Shown piece by piece: positions 21,442-34,453 of a stretch of DNA of 64,000 nt. Source of the DNA: Stratiolaelaps scimitus (Eukaryota > Arthropoda > Arachnida > Mesostigmata > Laelapidae); the NCBI GenBank assembly GCA_019614645.1, contig JABWDB010000034.1:1736001-1800000 (forward strand). Direction: 5' to 3'. Position numbers and translations under genes: made by a program. The notes beneath the pieces are model-generated. The model searched no databases and was not told the origin of the DNA. It saw only the letters and a list, made by a program, of their open reading frames with translations. Each line of letters begins with the position of its first letter. Within the stretch, counting starts at the first letter, position 1.

Positions 21442-21702
21442 GTAGCAGCCAGCTCCAGTTGGGCTGGCTATGTCATTTGTTGCAATGTTTGTTCCAAGTG
21501 ATACTACTTGCCACGCTTCGTTGTGTGTTCGATGCGATCAGATTTATTTTTACAATAAATGAGTTTGTGGACTTGTGTGCCTGTTCTCTTAGTTATGAAA
21601 GTTCTTTACTAGCCATTATGTGTATGCACATGTGCGAACATGAGCAGATAAACAGTCTCTTCGAAGTCACGGGCTACACATTACTACACAATTGTTGTAA
21701 AA

Positions 21703-21762
21703 ATAATCATAATAATAATGATAATAATAATAATAAATAAATAATAATAATAATAATAATGA
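21703..21762. repeat. (AAT)n microsatellite, left arm of foldback
   Basis: Imperfect AAT/ATA run, mirrored by 22225-22304 on the other arm. Confidence 0.93.
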
Positions 21763-21815
21763 TGTAAATACAGCGGGTTATAGATTATGGCGGACTCAGG
21801 GGCAAAGCGCTGAGA

Positions 21816-21945
21816 AGGTAAAGGTTAAGCTTTATTGATTTACTAAAGGAATAACTGCATACAATGCCTAAGTTCTCTTATATGTCATGCAACGGGATTC
21901 GAACCTGTATAGTGACGGACGCTGTCAGGCTCAATCGCTCGCATC
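21816..21945 (-). repeat. SINE-like element (family A) in foldback loop
   Basis: On the - strand: B-box-like GGTTCGAATCCCGTTGCATG, CATATAAGAGAACTTAGGC, then TAAATCAATAAAGCTTAACC and a pyrimidine-rich tail. Body and tail closely match the copy at 41399. Confidence 0.75.
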
Positions 21946-22224
21946 ACCTGCTTATGCAGTTTGAGATCACGATACAATTATATGCTGGATTATGCTCACG
22001 CATTCATGATTCTGACGACGGCCCTCTCACCCCGATGGTCAGAGAAGCCGATTTGGGCCTGAGTGCGTGAGATGTTCCCATATGACTGTTACATTTGGCG
22101 TGATGCACGTTAATTCAATGCGAAGAGGTGAATGCACTGAATGATGGAATAAATACATTGCGGAAATGCTTTGAATAAAAACCTCTGAGTCTGCCATAAT
22201 CTATAACCAGCTGTATTTACATCA

Positions 22225-22304
22225 GTATTATTATTCTTTATTATTATTATTGTTATTAATAATATTTATTACTATCATTATTATTATTATCATTATTATT
22301 ATTT
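22225..22304. repeat. (ATT)n microsatellite, right arm of foldback
   Basis: Imperfect ATT run, the inverted partner of 21703-21762. Confidence 0.93.
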
Positions 22305-22654
22305 TTGCAACAATTGTGTAGTAATGTGTAGCCTGTGACTTCGAAGAGACTGTTCATCTGCTCATGTTCGCACGTGTGCATACACATAATGGGTAAGTAA
22401 GAGAACAGGCGCACAAGTCCACAAACACATTTATTGTCAAATTGAATAGGATCGCATTTTACATAGAAAGGGCAGGGCACGTTGCAACGATGATTCGAGC
22501 TTGTGTAGTTGTTATACACACTATTCGTATGTCATTTTGCACTAGAACTACTGTTCTTTGCCTGAGGAGACAAAATTCACTGTATCTGCATGATGACATA
22601 ACATCCGTCGGTATCGACCAGATGCGCCGATGAGATGTGAGCAAGCCGCATTTG

Positions 22655-22940
22655 TTTTAGCAGCAGAGCATTTCCATTCAAAACATTTCCGCAATGTATT
22701 CCGTCCAGTGCATTCGCCTCTTCGCATTCGCCCCTCTACCCCTACGTACACCACACCAAATGTAACGGTCATATGGTAACATCTCGCGCACTCAGGCACG
22801 AATAGGCTTCTCTTACCATCGGGGTGCGAGAGCCGTCGTCAGAATCATGAATGCGTGAGCATAATCCAGCATATAATTGTATCGTGATCCCAAACTGCAT
22901 AAGCAGGTGATGCCGCCCTTGAGTCTAACAGCATCCGCCA
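22655..22940 (-). repeat. Inverted copy of the foldback loop segment
   Basis: Reverse complement of about 21915-22180: AACATTTCCGCAATGTATTCC, CATGAATGCGTGAGCATAATCC and GCATAAGCAGGTGATGC all occur inverted in that segment. It lies just outside the main foldback, so part of the structure has been duplicated. Confidence 0.78.
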
Positions 22941-24290
22941 GCTCGGTCCCCAGCGAGACGAGGGCTGGCAAAGCGAGCCTTTCCGCTCACTCGTACGCGA
23001 CAGCAGCAACAGCAGAATTCACAGCGCGACTCGTCCAACGCGAGAGTCTACGATGAATACTCCGCGCACCGCATCATACATAATCTGTCCGGACACAACC
23101 TAGACCACTCCATATCCCTGACGCTTCTGGGCGTAGCTGCTGCTGCTGCTAGTGCCGCTGTTCGCGTCTTCCTATTCGCTGAGCACAGCCCGAAGGAGCG
23201 CTACAGCCGCCGCCAGCCATCGGCAGCCATCACCGTCGCGAGCTCTACCCACCGACTCGTCGACTAAGTACTAGGGGTCGTCAATCAACTATGGATTCGT
23301 CATCATCCGTCGCGCTCTATGACAGCTCGTTGAGCGATCAGCTCTTGATCACTCAAGCTCGTGTGCTCGCATCGGCATCACCCAGTGCAGGGAGGAAGGG
23401 GGAGATGATCTGTGAGAGAAGCCAGAAGAGCCCAGCGAAGCGGTTGGCCGTTGGGGCCGCCAACAGAAAAGGCAGCATGAGAGAGAGAGCTGGATAGACA
23501 CCCCCTCCCCCCAGAGGGACGGGGGGTACTCCGACGACGCTCGCGCCAGCATAGCCATTTAGCGCAAGTTCACAACTTTTTCTCTCAGCTGCGGGACGCG
23601 CCCATCTACGGAGATGCTGACTAATGAGCGAGATTCTGCTTTTTTTTTCCGAACAATGATCGATCTGTTAACGTTAACCGATCCGTGAGCGAATCTGTCG
23701 GATCGAATGAGATAACAACAATCAGCGTATCGCGACACCTCATGTATTGTCTAATGATGCTACAGATACACACAATTTGGTATGATTGGCATATGACGTT
23801 CATGTTGAGCATATGTGGACCGCAAATTGAATCAACACTTGAGTTGTCACCACGACAAATCGAACGGACGTCTACGGAAAGTCAACGCCGCAGTAATGTC
23901 AATAGATATTAGCCAGATCAATCGATCGCTTATCGTTCAGTTCAGCGTTAAGAACTCCCATAGCTGCAGGCGAAATCGCATCATGATCCCGAGTCAGCGT
24001 TGATCCTACGTATGTGACACCTATTAGAGTATGGGCGAATTTTCTCATTTGACGACCCCCGGTATAGTGGCGCACAACTGCATTGATCGCTCTGGGCTTA
24101 GCGTGGCTTCGCTGGCTCGTCACCGATCGTTAATGTCCGTTTTCGTTAGGTCTTATTGCGCGGACCATCTATCTCTCCCTCTCTGTCTCTTCCCCCGTAC
24201 TTCGACGTGCGTGAGCTTCTGAGGTGGACGACTTCGATAGCTCTCATTAACGAGGTGTTAGCCACTAAAACTCGAAACGTCGTAAAGTCG
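22941..24290. other. GC-richer stretch with possible 5' exon, unproven
   Basis: From 22980 to 23500 the DNA is GC- and CpG-richer than its surroundings and has short GCT runs. An ATG at 23291 in good context (CAACTATGG) opens a 68-codon + strand frame rich in Ser and Ala, which could be a first exon. It has no recognisable domain and the opposite strand is open too. Confidence 0.25.
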
Positions 24291-24298
24291 CCTCTCAC

Positions 24299-24409
24299 CT
24301 CTTCAGCGTCGACGTCGTTGGCGTCGCCGCAAGCGGAAGCCGAGCCAGTGACCTCGAAGCGCATAGCGGGGACCATATTTGTCCAGCTGAGTTTGTTGGC
24401 AGACTTCAT
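24299..24409 (-). CDS. Candidate first coding exon, unknown gene
   Basis: Exactly 37 codons from ATG 24409 (MKSANKLSWTNM, later DANDVDAEE) ending in phase 0 at a strong donor, GAAGAG/GTGAGA. I found no confident next exon downstream on the - strand. The peptide has no signature I recognise. It could be the start of a gene extending below 24.3 kb, or chance. Confidence 0.33.
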
Positions 24410-26336
24410 CGTGTCATACCATCAAATAGAAGGATAGTAGTTTCCCACAGTTGTGAGTGAGCGAGATTTCGCGCACGTGCAAACAACTTCGCTATCATTT
24501 CATTAGAGGACATTAAACATTTGACATCGGTTTAAAATCGCCCGCTCCAAGATAGCAATTGGTGGAGGATTTCACCCGTGGGCTAACGTCGATCGTCGAC
24601 TCTACCCATTGTAAAATGCATTCTCTGGGTGTGACGTCCTTACTGGCCGATTTCATACGAGTGTAAAACTGTGCATTTATAGTCTTATATGCTGTTAGCG
24701 ATTTAGTAATTAGGATGGAGGAGCACACAGGAAGGCATGGGTACGGAGCTCACCTTGAAGTGGAAAATTTGTTTGGGGCAATTAACAGCTCGAAAGAGAA
24801 CAAATTGACTAATATCATGTATGTCGGTATAGGCGCTGCTGGATACCTAGTGATTCCTCCTGCGCGACCTTATCCTCTGCCGGGGATTCACTCGTAGGCC
24901 TTGCATAAAATTTAACTCTTTTTTTTTTAACTTAATAAATTTAGTCTATACACAAGGGAAGAATCGCTCGGCATCCGACGAATTCAAGTTCGAGTGCATC
25001 TAATAGTTAGCTAGATATCAGAAGCGAGGCGAGGATACGGTCAGAGATGAACGATTCGTGTGGCAGTAAGCGTACTTACACTGACATAGTGAACTACCTC
25101 AATCGGGCCAAATTTCATAAACAAAAACCGGACGACAGAGAAACTGACAGACTCAAAATGCAAATCGCTCTCGCACCATGAGAAATCTAGATCGGCCATG
25201 ATAATTGGTAGAAATCACTTTCTTTAGAAAATCGGTGGGGGTCACTTCAGAAACTGTCATCAGGAAATGTTCAACAATTTTCATCGGCTGTTCCAGATAT
25301 TCTCATCTCGAGTTTCTCACTCGATGCCTCAGTGGGATTCTCAATTCGAACAGGATGACTTTATGATGTTTATTTTCTTCTTTGTCACATCGCCACGCAT
25401 CATCCAGTCGGGCCTGTTTTTGGGAAACAAGCCACACAGCCAATTCGATGCTATTACAGTAGAGATTTCTGGTCGAAAGCATATGCAGAAACAGTTGCAG
25501 GTATTATTAAATCATTGAGGTTTTTTTTTAGTTGTGTAAAGCATTTTAACAAGAAAATTCGAGAACAAAAATCGTTGTTGTTCTTGTCCACGCGAAGAGA
25601 TATTTTCCCGAAGTTGAATGCGTCGACTCTACGGAGACCACCATTAATAATAGTGAAAAGAAAAACACGCATTTTGAGCTTTAAAAAGGCAAGCGACGAA
25701 TTCATGCCATGTTTGCCGCGCTACCAATCCAAAAGACACGGAACCCTACAAGCGACTGGGTGGAACCTGTGTCAATATTGGCTGAGGTCGCCCATAGACT
25801 TGCGTAATTGCTCGAGCACCCTGTACCCAGGCAGGTCTTCCATATTCCAGCCATGTTCAGTATTTCGAATCATCGAAGTAATTCACTCCTCTATCAACAT
25901 ATATTCATACGTGAATATGAGCGTGAAAGCTGATCGTAACGACGCCACGAAGTGCTCCAACAAAAAAAATCACGCGTAGGGTGTGTGCACGCTGGCCAGC
26001 AAACGGGCAAGCGTCTAATTCATAGGTTGGTTCATAACTACTGCTGCTGCTGCCGACGTCGATGTCGAAGTCGTTCCGTTGACATTCGCTGTGTACAGTA
26101 TTCCCTCAAATTAGGGCGGCAATCCAGCGGACCAATTTGTCTACATCTCCGAGTTGGGCTCCGCCCAACTACGGCAGCAGTCGACTATGTGCTCGGTAAT
26201 TATGTTGTGGTGGTACCTATCGCCACTGCAGAAAATATCGCCCGTTCAAACTTTTACATGTGACATGTCCCGGGCGAATTGCGGCTTTGTCTAGAGACAA
26301 TTGCAATTTCACGCGGCTGAGTAAATATAGTAACAG

Positions 26337-26339
<3 letters not shown>

Positions 26340-26370
<31 letters not shown>
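26340..26370. repeat. (TA)n microsatellite
   Basis: About 15 TA units. Confidence 0.95.
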
Positions 26371-26373
<3 letters not shown>

Positions 26374-29116
26374 GCTAAGGTGCTTATATTTGTCTCTCGC
26401 CTCCTCACCTGACCTTGCTTCAGGCAACAAAATCGACATCGAGTTGCGCGGCAACTCAAAATTGTCGAAGGGAACAAAGTCTATATTAGTCACGTATTAT
26501 CAAAACTCTCAAATCAAGCGTATTCCTTAAGCGACACCGTAGTTCATTCTCTAATTCATGTTATTAGACCTTTTGCTAAAAGGACGTATAAGGTCCACAG
26601 GTTCCACAAACCTTCGAGTGAAGATGCCTAGTCGGTCGACACGTTCACACTGGCTGAGTCAGACATAACTGTGTATGTATTTTGCATGCGTACCACTATG
26701 TCCATGAAGCGGTCACTAGGTCATCGCATTTTGAAGATTGTTCCTCCGCCAGAGACTCCCCGTGATCCCAATTTGTGAAGAGTTTCCGATCAGTTCTGAC
26801 CACACAGATTCGGATCAACAGGGTAAATCTGTGGAGGAACTGACGAACAGCGATGACGATTGGAGCCACGCGGCCCATGTCTGATCAAGTCACAATTTCA
26901 TCACCAGAAGCGAGACACGCACAATGGAACGCTTGGGTCGCGTCCCATCTCCTCGATACTCGATACGCACAGACGAAACGATATGTTTCGTCCGTGCGTC
27001 GCCCTGTGAGAAGTCCATGATGTCGCGTTCCGTCTTGTGGTGCCGCTCTCCTCGAAGTTCCTGGCAAACAAATTAGAGTCATAATTACACACACACACAG
27101 CAAACTAAGACAACTTGGGCAGGAACAAATGTCCATGGCAATGAGGGGAACATCTGCTCAAAAAAAGCAATCGTCTAAATGAGATAAATATTCTAGAATA
27201 TATCACAGATTCACCGAACGAGTTAAAGTTGCAATAGGAAATCACTGTGGCACTTTCATGCGAAGTCGTGTGCTTCCTGATCACCCACGCAACTTCTCTG
27301 ATATCGTAAACACAAGGATCACTGCGGATCTCGAAGTGACGCCGTGAACGACACAAAGTATCCAACATCGATAAGAATATATGAGATCTCTATTTCATTT
27401 TGCCGTCATAGTCGATCCTTTCGAACAACTTTGTATCATACTATGATTCTTGCTGGCCGCCTGAAAACGCCGTTGGGGAGTGTAAGCCAGTCGAGTCAAA
27501 CCTCTCCTGGATGAACGCCGCCGCTCTGAACGCTCTAGGTAAGTCAGTTGGGCAGGCAGCGAGGCCCGTGTGTTTGCGCTAAGTGGTCGCCCCCCCCGCA
27601 GATCGACAACGATTGAACACACTGTTCAAACAATAAACAGTGGTTGGACTTTGTTGAAAAAAGAGCGGCGAATATGACCGCGGCTACCGTTGGCGGTAAA
27701 CGATGCCCGCGGACAGCGAACGAACGAATTAATGTCATTCGTTGAAAACAGAAAATATCCGTCCCGGCCCTCGCTGTGGCCTCTCTTGTATTCTCCGTGT
27801 TCAATGCTTATAGTGCACTTTGTCATCCAGAGGGAAATTTCTAATGCGATTGTAGATGGGATCGCCAGAACGACAAAAGGGTCACGGCTGCTCATACCTG
27901 AAGATTTAGCTGACGGCAGTGGATATGAGGTTCTGCTATGAAGTTTGTGTATGTAGCTGTTAAAAACAAGGCCAGGCGAGATTCGGGTGTTTGTGGTTGT
28001 CCGACAAAAATTTGTCGCATTAAATCGATCACAGGAATCGTTTACGGAGGCAAACACCTATGGGGTACAAACCAACCAATCATCACGATAAATATAGACG
28101 GCAAGTATGCTGTGTCGTTTTAGATTTCTCTTATGACTACTCGCACGACGTTTCTCTCCCTGGTAAATCTCGATCTTGACAAATAAGATCACTGAACAAT
28201 TTGATGAAATTGAGCGTAGATCATAACAACAACAACGACCGAACTCTCACCACAGCGACTGGCGAAAGCACATTGTAACATATTTATAAACTTACCACAC
28301 TGTTTGTAATATTACACAATTCGTGTGAATAAAAAGAAGGAAGAATCTCAATCTTGACTTCGAGTAGTGTGCAGCGTGTTGTCGGCTAAAGGGTGCACAT
28401 AACATAAAAGTTGACGAGAGAACTCCCGATTTCGCCGAACCATTACAAAATCGTGTTTCGTCACAATTCGCCTGCTCATCGAAGCGTTGTCCAATACTAC
28501 AACGACCCTGATCGAAATTAATCTTTAGCGAAGTCGTTTTCCGGTCCGAATCTTCGAATGAAACGAAGGATTCTTCATCCCACGTCAACAACGTGGACGA
28601 CCCCCGACCCCCCTGACTTCTTCTTGTATTGCGTATCGTCCTGCCGACCCTGGGAACAAATCGTAGAAACTACTACCAATAGGGGTTTTATCATTTCTAC
28701 TGAGAGACATGCATATCAAGCAAATTGCTATCGGCTGCATCGTGATAGAGAGACTAGCGGTTCCTCTCTTGGTCTCTTCTGGAAGTCACCGAAATCTGAT
28801 ATTGAAATATGCGTCCGGAAATCTGCATCTGGATACCTTCAGACAGTAATTTCCTATAATCGCACGTGGCCGATACACGAGAATCCGGTACGGTGCTTCA
28901 GCAGGCCAACCTGCTCTCCGGCTCTTTGACCGCGCCGATGGCACTGTTCACATGGTTCATGTCCACCCGCAAACGCCACCCTGGGCCAAACCCAGTGACA
29001 TCCCCGTGATTCACTATAGCAGCAGGTATCCGAGTAACAACCGACAGCTCAGATGGTTTGCAACCGAGCTCAGCCTCGTGTTAGTTCCATTTCATTTGCG
29101 CGTTTCGGCATCATTA

Positions 29117-29148
<32 letters not shown>

Positions 29149-31521
29149 ATATACCCAAATGCGGGTAGCCTTTCGACTTCTCGAGCGCGCGAACAGAATT
29201 TCACGATTGCAATAACAATTACACGGTTTCCCTCCGCACCCGACTTCTGAGCGAACCGTTCTGGATACTGCGGTCGGTCGTAGTGAGTTCAAACAGAACT
29301 TTTCAAGAGGGGGCTGGTATTGGATCGAAATCAAGCAGGAGGCAACTCGCGAGTCACTCGGCGACCCCCCGTCGAGGTCGAGGCCGGCTTCTCGGTAGTC
29401 CGGTAATTGGACTTAGACGTAAGCCAGAGAGAGACGGAGCTGCCTCTGGGGTCGGTTACGAGAGGGGACGTTACGATCCTAAAGGCTTGAACAGAAGACA
29501 GCTACAATAACGAACACGTTCTACCGGGAGCTGCGAAGCCGCCGACTGAGCGATGTCCCCAGGGAGCACAGATCCGTCTTAACGGGCAACTTCATTTTGA
29601 CTTCACTCCAAACATTCGAGGTGTATTGAGCATAAATGCGTAGATGGAATTGAGACGTCTTGGGCGAGGAGAAGCGAGTAAACGCCGTGGCTAAATCAAA
29701 TAAATGAACCCAAACACCTAAGGTACACATGCGTACCTGGACACATCTGGCAATGGGGGGAGTCTCAAGGTTAATAAGGATATTCTTGCTCACTAGTTGC
29801 TTTCATGGTGCCAGACAAGTTGTTCGCGAACCAGACAGCAACTGCAGCAGCAGCAGGGTTGTCAAATTGCACCCGATTAATGGTGAGGTTTATACGAAAA
29901 TCGAGTTCGAATGTTCAGAGATCAACGGCAATGATTGTGGTGCTCTCTCCTGTTCTTACCACCGTGGTAACTAGTCGCTGGGGCTGACCAATTGTCAAGT
30001 AACTGCCAGGCAGAATCCTCGCCGCTTTCGAGTCCTATGCTAATTGAACATCGACGAATAATTTGATCATTTATAATCAAAATCTGTGCGGCTATTTTTC
30101 CGCATGAAGCTCGTCGCTATGATTCTGACATCCGGTATATCGGCGTATAAACCAAACTAGGATGATATGATTACTGTCCGAGGTACTAACACATGCTCTC
30201 CGCCATTTAGCAACAAATGCAACGGTGAATTGTGCACATATATGGGACTGCGAAAATCTCTAGATGTTTCTCATTCAAGCAAGATCGCCTAGCTGAGCGA
30301 ATGCACGATTGTCTGTTAATCGTCACAGATTGACATGGAGTAGAGCTTCGTGCCAGTTTGCCTGAAACGACAGCCAGTCTCTTAGGTCATTATGGATTCG
30401 TGTAATGCAATGAGATTAAAACGTACGCACGTAGCAAAATTACCATAGGTTCACACTGCGAGAGACGAATCAAGTCACGCTATCAACTATTCTAGTTATA
30501 CCGAAACGGCGAATCATCTCCCAAGGCGATTCACATTTAAGAAGTAAAATAGGCAACTTCTCCGGTGGCGGCGGTGGTGGTGGTGTTGGTCAGTTCCCAA
30601 CAATTTCTACACGGGACCTGCGAAATTCCCGGCTGCGACACCACAGTATTGCTAACGAATACACCCGCGCACACGGGTACACCACAGCATCGTCATTGTT
30701 TCTCTTGAGGCCTTTTCACTGTCTGCTCATTCCCTGAACACTTGCTCGCGTTCGACGCAAGCCAAATCTCGGCTTGGCTTAAAATGAATTATTACATATG
30801 AATAATTAGTACTGTCTTAGCTACTACATAAGCGTATATTATCGAAGGTTTCTTCGTACGGCTCGGTTCTATGGGTGAAACGCCTCTGAATTTCTATTGT
30901 CATTGATTACTATACACGCACATGATATGGCACAATACCTGAAATCCGATGAAGACACCATCGACAACGGAGGCTTTTTGTTATCGCAATCACCCGGCCT
31001 CAAATCCTGTTAAGAAGGCCGAGACCAGCCGGATGAGTATCGCAGGTCTGCCCGCTGCTGTTGCTGCTACCGCCGCCAACAGGGGATTTGATCGGAGTAT
31101 TATCGGGAGATACGATCCGTGCTGTTTGTGTCTCATCTAGGCGAGCGTCCCATGACGCCGTCGTTGATCTCATCATCGACATTCACCTACCTGCGAAGAT
31201 AAGCGGGAGACAGAGGCAGAGACATAAGGAACCGTAATAATCCGACAGTCCGAGCCGCGGGATAGAAAATAAAACGCCCAGAAAAAAAAACGAAACTAAC
31301 GGGTTCAGTAATCTAACGAGTCGCAAGGAGACTCGGATAAGCTGAGCTGTAGAACGCGCTCTTGTTTAGCTGTTACGGAATAATAGACTACATCGGATTT
31401 TAGTACGGACACTTCTACAAGCTGTGGAGGCGTTCCTTTTGGCGTTCATCAGGTTTGCTCATATTTACAAGGCAGCACTCAATCACTCATGGCCAATTAT
31501 CGTGTTTGCTATGATCCCCAT

Positions 31522-31593
31522 ACAGCTGCTGTTGATGGTGGTGCAGCTGTTGTTGCTGCCGATGCTGTTGCTGCTGCTGCTGTTGTTGTGCTG
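31522..31593. repeat. CAG/CTG trinucleotide run
   Basis: Interrupted CTG/TTG units on the + strand. On the - strand it reads poly-Gln, poly-Ala or poly-Ser/Asn depending on frame, and all three are open. An acceptor-like AATTTCAG lies just upstream on the - strand (about 31633), so a coding poly-Q exon is possible but unproven. Confidence 0.85.
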
Positions 31594-33890
31594 GCGGATT
31601 CGTCGCCGGACATCGCGCCTCGCCTGATACCTGAAATTCGACCCTGTCTATAGGGGTTCGTAGCAGGCGACAAGCAGAAGACGAAACATTGAAGGGACGG
31701 GTATCAAACGCCAACGCTTTCAGTCGCTGGGACGCAATAGACTCGTAGTAAAAGGGGGGGAGAGAGAGGGGGGCATGTGGGGGTTCGCGGGGGTGTGGGG
31801 GGGGTGTCAGGGGAAGAGAGATAGTCAGTTCAACTGACTGCGTTGGAGACAGTGGACGGCAAATCGGTTCTAGACAGGACAGGGAAGGTCGCCTTTCACT
31901 GACTGATTTACAACTTCGAACAGAACCTAGAACACCCCCGGGGCATCGATGCGGCTGAGGAACGCGGCCGTCGCAAACAGCACGATGGGTCGTAGTTGAC
32001 GCGGACAACAACTTGGAATGGATACACAGGTCGAAACATACACATAGATGAGCACACACGTATAAATACAAACCACGAGGAGGAGAGCTTTCAAACGAAG
32101 ACGAGTCTCGGAGCGAGACGTCCGTAGGTTGGCTGACCGGCCCTGCTGTCTCAGGGGCTACGTCGGCAGTCCGAGACGAGTTGAGTCAACAGCCTACGAC
32201 GTATTTACCCAGTCGGTTGCCGGTGTGACTAACCTTCGTCAATACAAACAGCACGCGGCGAAAAGAACCATGTGAAACTGTAACAAGGGTCGGTGGCAGC
32301 GGTAGCACCTGCTGCCCGAAGGTCGTTTCGACACTTGGCCGTACATGGTCAGTGACCGTGGCCACCGCTATGGAAACTGCCGATACGTAACAGACGTGCC
32401 ACCGAACCTGGAGTCGGAGAGAACGCACAGACGCTTGCCTGGCACCGTGTACAGCGTCAACAATTTGCCGGCGAGAGACGTGTCCACCGAGAGATCGGAA
32501 ACCTGTGTCAATCCGGATAGAGGTTTGGCCATGGGAGGTCTCGACTAAACGGCGTCGGGGCTATGGTTTGTCACTGCAATTTCGCATACATGATATGGCC
32601 TAGATTTTACCGAGCACTATACGTGAAATTGGCTTGACGTTGCACGGCCAAGCCGGCTGGCGACGACTCAAGCGTTTGATGAAAATCAATTATTAGTACT
32701 TTAGTGCACCCACGGAATAACACGCGTTTCCGAGCACTCACAAACGCGACGTCGGGACGGAACGAGGCACCGCGAACCACTGCGTCATCGTGAACGTAAA
32801 GATAACAACGGTGTGTCAATGTACGTGGGATATATGCAACGTCAAATCAATGCGTAGGTCAGTCAAATCGACTGAAACCAGTACCGAAGCCAGTGAGGTG
32901 CGGGGTCGCCGCGAGCACAGCACTGAGATGACGTCGATGTAACGCGCCGAGCCCTGAGCTCAGCGGCCCCGTCAAGTCCAGACCAACAGGCAATTGAACG
33001 GCCATCCACTGGCCGTCGCGTCGCGCCGCACCAGCTTCGCACCGTACGCAATCGGCGTCACCTCTCAACACCGCTGACACTCGCCGCCCTCAGTACGCCA
33101 GTCGTCCCGGCAACGGTCACACCACATTGAAGTCACGCCGCAGCCGCCACTGAGGTGTATTGGTGGCACGCTCCGCATGGCGGCGAAGTCCTGTGTCGAT
33201 TGCCTTGGTAGGACTATCGCGGCTCGTCCCTGGAGGCTGGTGAGACGACGGAAGGACGCCCCCTCTCTATACTACCACCAGAAACTGAAGGGCAACACCG
33301 CCTGCTCGCGTCCTGCTGAACACTTGGCATCATGCAGGTGTCATTGAGGGAGGACGCTACTCCTGTTTCCGACACGGTACAGCAGCGATGATTACCACCA
33401 GCGACTCTTCGTCCGGTGTTGTCGGATTCCGTGTTGCTCCTGGTTAGCGCGTCATGATCCAAACACACCCTCAGCTTTCTGGTTGCTGCTGAGTTGAACG
33501 AAGCGATGCCGATACACAATTTGTTTCAAGGGTTTTGCGCACACGGGTTGCGGTTATCGCTCGACTTGCGCTATCCCCCTGTCCGCATGAGACATGTATA
33601 TCTTGTTCGCGTCTCGGACAACCAAATATTAGTGACGGCTTAGCATTGAATGCCCGGTGATGTACTGAGTTCGCGTGGCAGATCAGTCGCCAGCCAGGGA
33701 CCACTACTCTAACAGAGCGCTCGTCAGGGCGGCGACAAGCTAGCATCAGCACAACGATAATGAGACAAGCGTCCGTTGCATTCGTCCCTTCGAAATTCAC
33801 GTTGGCCACGGCGGGCGAACTTTACCTGGGCGATCGCTTCGCGACAACCCGCCAGAGGCCCCGCCTGAGGTTTCGCTTCGTTAGTTCCTC

Positions 33891-34334
33891 ATGATGCATA
33901 CAGTTGGCCAGCCGTTGATTCTGTATGAGCGCCACGCGGCCGATCACGTTGGCGGCGGCGACAGCAGCAGCACCAGCACCAACAACAGCGGTCTCGGATT
34001 CTTATGGCAAACAATCGACCCTCACGTCCAACTGCTGGCAACGTGAGAAACTGTCTCGGCCAAGCCGACAGTGCTCAGACCGATGCCGGATCCAGCCGGG
34101 CTGCCGGCCGTCGCCCGGTCAACGCGATCAGCCCTGATCATATCAGACGAAGCCGCACCTAGCCAAAAAACGAGCCAAAGGAAACGCACAGCCGAGTCGG
34201 GAAATCGACGCTCGTTGCCGACGCTCGTTGCCTCTGACGACGACGGCGACGACGACATCGAGATCATCAACAACCTCATCGATGCTTCAATCGAGACGGC
34301 AGCGCTCCTCAAAGATCCCTCCGATTTTCTTTGA
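33891..34334 (+). other. Protein-like open frame interrupted by one TGA; possible C-terminal exon(s)
   Basis: From ATG 33891 the frame reads MMHTVGQPLILYERHAADHV and on to HVQLLAT, meets TGA at 34044-34046, then stays open for 95 codons to TGA 34332 (end DPSDFL). The second part has an acidic run (ASDDDGDDDIEIINNLIDAS). A donor-like CAAC/GTGAGA overlaps the internal stop, so the first part could be an exon that splices elsewhere, with the second part belonging to a different exon. The only local AG would give a 29-base intron that breaks the frame. No family is recognised. Confidence 0.35.
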
Positions 34335-34453
34335 GACCTTCCACTGACAGAGCGACTACCGAATGCGTGGTGCATCGTCAAACACATATGCACACATGTA
34401 CACATCGAAATACACACGTTCGTAGCATGGCACCGTCTGCGGCACAACGAAGC

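Larger units (their letters stand above)
21480..22500. repeat. Foldback structure (inverted repeat about 330 bp per arm)
   Basis: Left arm 21480-21720 (with GTTTGTGGACTTGTG, CATTATGTGTATGCACA, CTACACATTACTACACAA) is repeated inverted at about 22300-22480. An inner arm at 21762-21805 (GATGTAAATACAGC..TATAGATTATGGCGGA) is repeated inverted at about 22188-22225. AT-trinucleotide runs lie between outer and inner arms on both sides. The arms differ by roughly 10-15 percent with small indels. The loop carries a SINE-like copy and segment 21940-22190. Confidence 0.8.
24410..33890. other. Long stretch without a supportable gene
   Basis: Microsatellites (TA at 26340-26370, TATG at 29118-29140, GGT/GGC near 30562-30590, CAG/CTG at 31522-31593) and short open frames. 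The longest frames (25515-25979 +, 27626-28057 -, 28558-28929 +, 31487-32071 -) have no recognised domains or splice context. GC content rises from about 31 kb towards the CpG-rich block at 34 kb. Confidence 0.5.

Noticed and set aside
28920..29110. Possible retrotransposon integrase-like stretch
   Set aside because: A few suggestive residues only, with no D-D-E spacing or longer match in any frame.
31487..32071. 194-codon - strand frame ending in a poly-Gln run
   Set aside because: All three frames through the CAG run are open and the upstream part is low-complexity. An AATTTCAG acceptor hints at a short exon, but not at this whole frame.
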